DNA from: Armigeres subalbatus
Lineage: Eukaryota > Arthropoda > Insecta > Diptera > Culicidae
DNA length: 64,000 nucleotides
Reading direction: 5' to 3'
NCBI RefSeq assembly: GCF_024139115.2
Contig: NC_085141.1
Coordinates: 406,435,612 to 406,499,611 of the forward strand
Shown here: one piece after another, positions 56,560 to 64,000 of the stretch
Position numbering within the stretch: the stretch's first letter is position 1
Layout of the letters: each line of letters opens with the position of its first letter
The notes under the pieces: generated by a model
The model's database searches: none
Told to the model about the DNA's origin: nothing
Seen by the model: the letters and a program-made list of their open reading frames with translations, nothing else
Translations under genes and position numbers: made by a program

Positions 56560-59500
56560 GTGTTTTTGCCGGAACTGACGCACTCCATAGAGGAAGCAGA
56601 TAGGACTAATTTTATATGTGATTGTATTATTATTAATGACGATGGCGAAAATCACACTAATAATGTAATAAATGAAAACAGTGCTACAAATAGCAATATT
56701 CAGGAGATATCGGTATATTGTCAAAATTTCAATAGGATGAGAAGCGCTGCTAAAATGACTGAAATCCAAAATAATGTTTTAAGTACATCTTTCAAAGTGA
56801 TTTTAGCGACTGAAACAAGTTGGGACGATAGTGTTAAAAATGAAGAAGTTTTTGGTAATAGTTACAACGTTTACAGAGATGACCGAGACTACGAACGGTC
56901 TGGAAAAAATCAGGAGGAGGTGTTTTTGGTTGCAGTATCCACAATTTTCAATTCAGAAATAATTAAAACGGATAAATTCAATGATTTTGAACAAGTGTGG
57001 GCCAAGGTACAAATTTCAGGTGAAACTCATGTTTTTGCTTCAGTTTATATTCCTCCAAATAATGCTCGCAGAGATATTTATGATAAATTTTTGGTATCGC
57101 CGAGAATGTTTTATCTGGCTTGCCTCCTGAAGTAAAAGTGCTTATATATGGTGATTTTAACCAAAGAAATGTAGATTTCATACCGGACTGTGACAATGAG
57201 AGCATTTTACTTCCAGTCATATGGGAAAATGAGCTATTGCATTTTGTATTCGAAAAAATTGCTAACTGAAGATTAAATCAAATCAATCATGTGAAGAATA
57301 TCCAAAAGTGTTATCTAGATCTACTGCTGACTAACTGTTATGTAGATTTTTGTGTAAATGAATCACTAGCTCCTCTTTGGCGAAATGAAGTATTTCACAC
57401 AGCAATTGAATTCTCTTTGTTTGTACACGTTAATGATATACCAATCGAATGTGAGTTTGAAGAAATCTTCGATTATCAATCAGCCAACTACAGAAATATA
57501 AAGCATAAACTGAAGAATATAGATTGGCAAACTGCTATAAGGAACGAACAAAATGTTGATAAAGCGACAGAAAAGTTTTATAACACATTGCACAATATAA
57601 TAATGGAAGAAGTGCCGGTTAAAAGACGGAGAAGTCATGCTGTATCGAAAAATCCAATTTGGTTTACAAGAGATATTAGAAATCTTAAAAATCGCAAGCA
57701 GAAAGCACATAAAAACTACAAGAAGCATAATCTTCAACATGATTTAGAGGAGTATCTTAATATTTGTGATCAACTGAACTGTGCTATAAATATCGCATAC
57801 AATGAATATAATTTAAAACTGAACGTGAAATCAAGACAAGTCCAAAACATTTTTTCAGCTATGTGAACACTAAATTAAAATCAGCCAATTTTCCATCGAA
57901 ACTTTATTTAGATGGTAGAACAGGTAATGGTCCAGAGGAAATATGTAATTTGTTTGCCGATTTCTTTAAAGAAGTATACACTACCCACTCAGAAGATGAT
58001 CGAGATCGCGACTTTTCGATTTTATCCTGAGTTTTCAAATGACGTTTGCGTCAACCATCTGAATGTACACGAAATTTGTGATGCCCTGAAACATCTAGAT
58101 GGGTCTAAGAGCTCTAGACCCGATGGAATACCTCCAGTGTTTATTAAGACTCTAGCAATTGAACTTACTGCTCCATTATTCTGGATTTTCAACATGTCAC
58201 TGGAATCAGGATGTTTTCCGTTAATATGGAAAAAAATCATTTTTAGTTCCAATTTTTAAATCTGGTATAAAATCCAATGTTCGTAACTATCGTGGTATTG
58301 CTCTTATATCTTGCATACCGAAATTGTTCGAAGCAATTGTTAATGAAAAAATATTTGTTCAAATTAAAAATCGAATCACATCTAAGCAACACGGTTTCTT
58401 TAAAGGTCGTTCGACAGCCACAAATCTAACAGAATTCGTTAATTATTCTTTGGATGCAATGGATAGTGGTCACCATGTAGAAGCCTTGTACACAAATTTT
58501 AGCAAAGCTTTTGATCGCGTTGATTTACCCATGCTTTTATTCAAACTGCAGAAGATGGGAATTCAACCAAAACTTCTTCATTGGCTTGAATCGTATCTAA
58601 CAAGTCGGGTTCAAATTGTAAGATTCAAAGGAAAATTATCAACCCCAATACAAGCCTCTTCTGGAGTTCCTCAATAATCTCATTTAGGTCCGTTACTTTT
58701 TATTTTATTTGTAAATGACCTCCCTCTTGTGCTTCATAAATTGAATGTCTTAATTTATGCGGATGACATGAAACTTTTCCTAAAAATCAAAACTGTCAAG
58801 GATATCGATACATTCAAAGATGAAATATTGGTATTCCATACATGGTGTAAAAAAAGTCTTCTACAGTTGAATATAAAAATGCAACTCAATAACCTTCAGC
58901 AGAAAACAGAAACATACTCAGCGCAAATATTAGTTTTGATGATCAGAACGTAGTAAGAAGCAATAGAGTAAGAGATTTGGGAGTAATGTTGGATTCAAAA
59001 CTAACTTTCATCGATCATTATAACTTAATTGTAAGCAAATCCAACAACATGTTAGGTTTTATAAAACGATTCTGTTACAATTTCCAGGACCCATACACAA
59101 TAAAAACACTATATACAGCTTATGTAAGGCCAATCTTAGAATATTGCAGCATAGTTTGGTCCCCATTTTCAGCTATTCATGCCAACAGAATTGAGTCAGT
59201 TCAAAAACAATTTTTATTATATGCACTACGAAAGTTAGGGTGGACCGAATTTCCACTGCCACCATATGTAGCTCGTTGTAAGCTCATCAATATTCATTCA
59301 CTGAAAGTGCGTCGAGATTTAGCAATGGTAACTTTTATAAACAATATTGTTTCAAACAGAATTGACTCAACGGAGCTATTATCAAAACTTAATTTTTATG
59401 TTCCATTACGATCTTTACGACATCGTCAAATATTCTCCGTAAATTATCATCGAACAAACTATGCAAAAATGGCCCAATGAATCAAATGATGATCACTTAT

Positions 59501-59690
59501 AATAAACATTGTGACACTATTGATTTATCGATGTCCAAAACACAGCTGAAACAGATCTTCTCTCGTATTATAAGCTAATGACACTTTACAATAAGTTTAA
59601 ACAGTATCAACATTATTTAATGTTATTTAGAATAGTTAAGAATACAAATGTAAATAGGTCTACAATTATGATTGACGACAATAAATAAAT
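56560..59690 (+). pseudogene. Jockey/CR1-like non-LTR retrotransposon
   Basis: Endonuclease at 56560 to about 57450 (VYCQNFNR, LATETSW, SVYIPPN, then GDFNQ in a shifted frame near 57150). The linker is at 57291-57866. Reverse transcriptase is at 57912-59480: SSRPDGIPPVF, VRNYRGIALISCIPKLFE, KQHGFFKGRSTATNL, motif A as TNFSKAFDRV (Asn in place of the catalytic Asp), ASSGVPQ then a stop where motif B continues SHLGP, and motif C LIYADDMKLF intact. The C-terminal part KTLYTAYVRPILEYCSIVW ends at 59480. The 3' tail is AATAAATAAA near 59680. At least five stops or frameshifts. Gag is absent, so it is probably 5'-truncated. Confidence 0.85.
58324..58953 (+). pseudogene. Jockey/CR1-like reverse transcriptase core
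   Basis: Holds KQHGFFKGRSTATNL, motif A, FKLQKMGIQPKLLHWLESYL, motif B and motif C (YADD near 58760). A nonsense codon after GVPQ at 58675-58677 splits the core, and motif A has Asn for Asp, so it cannot be active. Confidence 0.85.
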
Positions 59691-60335
59691 TTTAATTTTA
59701 AACATAAAATTCTTATCCATGCATACGTGACGATGTCGCCAAACCGCACTGGCGAGGAAAAAAACGAATGTTGACTAGTCCTGTCCTAGGTTTTTATAAT
59801 CCTGATGACGAGTATGTCATGTCTGACGGAAGTCCATTCAGTCAAAAGGGGAAAGACATACTAGGATCGTAGTAACCTATGTATCGCAAAATGCAATGTA
59901 ATGACACTTCAGAATAAATAAAATCATTAATCATTCAACTCTCAAAGAGAGCCAGAGTATATGTCTTTACACAGTTATCAATTGAAAGCTTTTCCTATTC
60001 CCACCATTGCTTGAGTATGTATTTTGTCAAAGATATTTTAGTTACCAGATAAAGATTGTCGCTTCGGTTCCCTTTGTTCTGCTGTCCGAAACATGTGTGG
60101 TACCTAAATGTCAAATCGTATGTATTCTTCCTTCATTGACATTTAGATCCCCTATCCTCGCCAGCAAAAGGTGTTCCGGACAGCGACGACAGCGACAATG
60201 TTTATCTTGTAACTAAAATATACTTTATCTTGTGTGACAAGTACAGTGGATACACTATGCCCAGGACGCCAAGAACGTTTCCCACCCGAAAACTCCCTAG
60301 GCCGGACCTAGACGAACTCGACATCTGCATATTGG
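59691..60335. other. Spacer with a small foldback
   Basis: No gene. 60082-60183 is a small palindromic element: CTGTCCGAAACATGTG mirrored by GGTGTTCCGGACAG, and CCTAAATGTC by GACATTTAGATC. Confidence 0.5.
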
Positions 60336-61228
60336 GTAGGGGCCTTCTTACCCGTGCGGTAAGATGCGCGGCTACACAGCAAGATCATGCTGAAGATGGC
60401 TGGGCTCGATTCCCTTCTTCTTATTGGCATTGGCCATTCCCGGTCTAGGATTTTTTGGATTGGAAACGACTTCCCTGAGCAAAAGTTATCATCGTGCAGG
60501 CATTGAAAAAATCAGATTGTGAGTAAAAATCGGCTAAATTCATGCCAACTTGATGCTCTACTGCGGCCTAATCGCTGATGCTTTCTAGATCGTTGAAATT
60601 TGGCGTTCGTTGATTCAATGTTTAAAGATCTTTATCGCTCACCAATGGGAGACAACTGAGCGAGGCAAATCACTTGGTAACCTAACAATGAGTGTTGTTA
60701 CCACACGCTGTTAGAAAAATGTTTTCAGACATCAGGAAAATTAAGTCTGCTATGAGAATGGAACTCTTACACACTGCATGGGAGGCTTTAATACTTTCTC
60801 TCCCCCATCCCAGCAACATGAAAACAGAGTGAATAAAGCAGAAAACCTGATGTGTTTTGGTTTTATTCTAGTAGAGAAAGCGTAACACAAATGCAGTCGT
60901 AAATTCCCTGGATACCATACCAAGTTTAGCTTGGCGAACTCTGTTGTTCGTTGTTTACGCAGCAACGATCGCTCATAATCGTTGTTTGGTATCCATCTGA
61001 GCAAGGCGGTTCACTCACTGGCATAGGACGCTATGATTGAATTAGATCAATGCTCGTCTGCTTCACTCACGCTTTCAATGCCTGATCACCATGTTAGCCT
61101 CATGATACAAATACAAAAATGGTAACTTGGATTAGAAACCTTGCGGTTAATAACTGTGGAAGAGTTGAAAACTAAGCTGCGAGGCGGCAATGTCCCAGAG
61201 GGGGATGTAATGCCAACAAATAAGAAGA
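60336..61228 (+). mobile_element. Feilai-like SINE split by a hAT-like insertion
   Basis: The first part (60336-60496) carries the tRNA-like 5' end (GCGGTAAGATGCGCGGCTAC) and a damaged B box region. The second part (61085-61228) resumes at ATGTTAGCCTCATGAT and continues to GATGTAATGCCAA and a short AAGAAG tail. At 60411-60435 a short piece reading CTTCTTCTTATTGGCATT, the inverse of a SINE tail, is inserted between two ATTCCC copies. Confidence 0.8.
60497..61084. mobile_element. 588-bp hAT-like MITE
   Basis: Perfect 12-bp terminal inverted repeats CAGGCATTGAAA...TTTCAATGCCTG. The flanks TCATCGTG (60489-60496) and TCACCATG (61086-61093) agree in 6 of 8 positions, as for an old 8-bp duplication. 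The element interrupts a SINE whose halves join correctly without it. No transposase. Confidence 0.7.
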
Positions 61229-62169
61229 TCTCCGGATTGGCAATCATACGCCTTTGCTCGCAAAGCTAGCTGGACAGAGAAATGTGCTGTATGGGGATCA
61301 ATTTTATCATCCCTCATTGCACAGCGATGACCTTTGCTTAAATAATTGCAAAGCCACCACGTCAGTTGCATCTTTGGAATGAAAATAAGCCGTAAAATTA
61401 ACTCAAAAGTCCCATAATTTGCTGTGCCCCACTGTTGTTAACTTCGTTGGCATGAAACTAGGTACATTACCAAAAAAATAAAAGAAAACGAATGACGGAC
61501 CCCCATTCTGTGTGCTCATATTGTCAGGTGGTCATCCATCGTACCGTGTCCGGTCAACCCCTACGGGGACCATTATCGTCAAAATATCGTATGTTCATGT
61601 ACTCTTTTCACAATCGGCAGGGAAAAAAGCAGATCACAAGAAACCTACATGAAATAACAGGCCGGCGTGACATGCGCCGGTTCATCATATGCGAGAGCGA
61701 TTGAGTCGAGGGTATTTACGTGCGCGAAATTGAAAGTGGTCTACCTTGAAGCTTCTTCGGACTATGCCGCCCAAAAAAAGGAAGAAAAAAATAAAACAAG
61801 CGCGTATCACCACATTTTCTGGTGAGACAAATTGCCTTATGATTCCCGTACGGACTCGTATAGGCAACTGGCTGCCCTTGCGGGCGTTGGATATCTCGTG
61901 ATGACATTTACGTGAGGAAGGTACGGCATATTAAGCTCAACCTTAATCTATACTTTTCATTCCATGCTTTTTCATCTCAAACTTGATCTGAACGTGTTTC
62001 TTGTTGGTTTTCTGCGCCGTTCAACCTAGAGCGTCGACATGATGGATCAATTATATTGTCGTTCGTTTAGGTCTTTCCGTGACGACTTGCTGATATTATT
62101 TCAATTTTAAGAGGTATGAAATACTCTTTTAAGTTTGAATATAAATTATCATTGATTTTTAGGGTATTT
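61229..62169. other. No gene seen
   Basis: Mixed-composition spacer with no motif-bearing frame or repeat that I recognise. Confidence 0.4.
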
Positions 62170-62177
62170 ATAGTGGT

Positions 62178-62601
62178 CAAGGATGTTATCGATCATTTAG
62201 TAATTTGCGTTCGATCATTTAGAAGTTTGTCAATAACTCATTCCAGAAGCTGAATTTCAAAATGTGTTGTATAGTGGACTCCTAGTGCGAAGGTTTTTCT
62301 ACAACTCTGCAAAGTGGTTCGTTGTTTGAATCCCACTAGTAACGGAGTTTTAGCTATAATATCAGTAACATAAACTAAATGATAACAAAATTCCAATCAT
62401 TTAGTTTAAGCTACTGCAACTAGCGCTATAACTCCGCTATTAGTTGAATTGTAACAACAAACCATTAGTCAGAGTTGTAGAAAAACCTTCGCTCTAGAAG
62501 TCCACCATACAACACATTTTAAAATTCAGCTTCTGGAATGAGTTACTGACAAACTACTAAATGATCGAACGCAAATTACTAAATGATCGATAACATCCTT
62601 G
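62178..62601. mobile_element. 424-bp palindromic MITE with 8-bp duplication
   Basis: Starts CAAGGATGTTATCGATCATT and ends with its inverse, followed by arms of about 200 bp that mirror each other almost throughout (GAAGCTGAATTT, GTGTTGTAT, AGGTTTTTCTACAACTCTG, AACGGAGTT). Flanked by a perfect ATAGTGGT (62170-62177, 62602-62609). Non-coding. An 8-bp duplication suits hAT- or P-like transposition. Confidence 0.8.
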
Positions 62602-62751
62602 ATAGTGGTATAAAGATTTTCTCTATTTGTATGCCTATTTGTCATTCAGAAGCACGGGTTTGCGAAATTAGTTAAACTGATTGATTTAGCCAGTCTGAGC
62701 ATATTATCATAATTACATAACAATAATTTCAAAATCTATATTTTCAATAAT

Positions 62752-63018
62752 ATGAAAATTATTTTGAGCTTTTTGTGGAATGTCTTCACTTGTCATAAGA
62801 CGAGTTTGTACTATCCCATTTAATTCCACTACTTGATTGTACCTTTGACAGATACGTATTTTTACCTGAACAGTAAGGCCGTCTTCAGTGTTGAAGTCGA
62901 GTCAAGTAAGAGACACTGAAAGCGGCCATACTGTTGATGTCGAAATACGTATCTGTCAAAGGTACAATAAAATAATGGAATTAAATGGGATAGTACAAAC
63001 TCGTCTTATGACAAGTAG
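62752..63018. mobile_element. Hammerhead-bearing retroelement, copy E (two inverted arms)
   Basis: Both arms are complete, facing each other, with TGTCATAAGACGAGTTTGTA at the left and its inverse at the right. The 3' tail (minus orientation) lies at the left, 62752-62790. The left-arm module (62847-62892, minus) has GGTC to GGTA and GAAA to AAAA changes. The right-arm module (62912-62957, plus) has CTGAAAG for CTGAAGA. Both would be inactive, so this is an older copy than B-D. Confidence 0.7.
62912..62957 (+). ncRNA. Hammerhead-like ribozyme motif, mutated (copy E right arm)
   Basis: Same 46-nt length and layout as the other copies, with GAAA, TACGTA and TGTC intact but CTGAAGA changed to CTGAAAG and stem II weakened (GGCC/TGTC). 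Probably dead. Confidence 0.4.
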
Positions 63019-64000
63019 ATTTTCAAATTTGTTGCGTTATTAAGAATATTGGACTCAGCTTCAATATACTGTATACTGTCAAAACCGTTTGACAAGTTAT
63101 CTTTTAATTTAGTTTTCTTGCTCAAAGATATATTAAAGCATTCTATGTAGTAGAAACAGTGACCCATCCGCAATCCCAATACTTGTTAGTACCACCTTCG
63201 ACGATGGTATCTCAATCCATACCAACAACCTCATATTAGCTCTCGGTTTGCAAATTTTTCACTACATACAACATTGAACTCGACCACCATCAGTGGCTCC
63301 AGTAAAGCTCGTCAGACTGTGCAACATTTCCAGTGAATTACTATAATAGTTGCCACTGTGCTGCGAATACACTATTTACTGCGTCGGCATATGTAATTTG
63401 GACAGCATACCTCAACGCTCTAGCACTCATAAACGTATCACCATTGCGAACGGGCGTGGATCTGTGCATTGCACCGTATCGGTCAATATTTCAATCTGTG
63501 GTTAGGCTAGATGATATAACTTAATTTTTCAGTGCTTGTTTCTTGTGCTCAACTGTATTTTGATAATAATTGGGCTTATAAAGAATCGAACAACTTAATA
63601 AAGCCATTTTGTAATGATCATGAAATTTACAAATGAGTGCTCGTGGTTATTTTCAATTAAAATTCCTTACATCAATTGAAATTCTTTAGCGGGGCGTCAT
63701 CTGATGATTTTTTCTGTATTTCCATATTTCACATATTCTACACTGATCTCCAACATATTTATCACCATCTACCGCCGCGTTTCAAAAATAGCCTACCCAC
63801 TAATGTCATTAACTTTTCCAACCAACAATGACGGAAATGGACATGTGAATGTATATTGCAAGAAACAAAAATAAAAACGAGATCGAGTTTCCCACTGGAA
63901 GCTGGAGAATTCAAGGTTAGTAGCCACACACTCCACGGGTTACCGCCACGAACAGGAACGAAGCACATGCTGTAGATTGTTGTTGAGTTGCCATATCAGG
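63019..64000. other. No gene seen
   Basis: Mixed-composition DNA to the window end. Two short open frames (63333-63524 on +, 63762-63968 on -) carry no recognisable motif. Confidence 0.4.

Overview
The window looks like nuclear DNA of a culicine mosquito, most likely Aedes. Supporting this are split genes with GT/AG introns, long AT-rich introns, and tRNA-derived SINEs of the Feilai type with (AAG)n tails. Decayed non-LTR retrotransposons of the RTE/JAM1, R1 and Jockey/CR1 kinds are dense, and there are many MITEs and foldback elements. The call rests on motif recognition only; no database was searched.

Host genes are few and lie mostly at the left end. At 413-689 there is a two-exon, 72-codon reading frame that weakly resembles the N-terminal module of importin-13/transportin-3 type karyopherins. 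At 1705-1862 there is a possible first exon with a signal peptide. The one gene I can fully assemble spans 2344-9051 on the + strand in six exons (about 1010 aa). It encodes an acidic, proline/glycine-rich and RE/RD/RS-rich nuclear protein, probably RBM33-like. A GC-richer block near 32.8-34.2 kb ends in a nine-codon exon with a good splice donor. It may be the promoter and first coding exon of a gene whose other exons lie beyond the window, in which case most of 34-64 kb would be its first intron.

From about 9 kb onward the DNA is a stack of nested mobile elements. On the minus strand are an RTE element (10.4-13.4 kb), an R1 element (15.0-17.7 kb, possibly with a gag start near 18.9 kb), a second RTE element (24.1-29.5 kb), an RTE fragment (38.1-39.0 kb), an R1 element (50.5-53.7 kb) and a gag-only fragment (54.7-56.5 kb). 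On the plus strand are an RTE element (40.06-43.4 kb) and a Jockey/CR1-like element (56.6-59.7 kb). All carry stops, frameshifts or damaged catalytic motifs. Several insertions can be read exactly. A 1.9-kb TIR element sits in the second RTE with a TTA duplication, and removing it restores the frame. The plus-strand RTE sits in the arm of a TA-flanked foldback element. A SINE with a 13-bp duplication sits in another foldback, and a hAT-like element splits a third SINE.

The most interesting signal is a family of five short elements (36.85, 38.99, 45.19, 50.13 and 62.75 kb). Each carries a 46-nt module laid out like a Penelope/retrozyme-type hammerhead ribozyme. Two copies have clean 11-12-bp target-site duplications. 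A second unusual signal is a minisatellite of about 40 units of 23 bp (47.1-48.0 kb), in which each consensus unit folds into its own hairpin.
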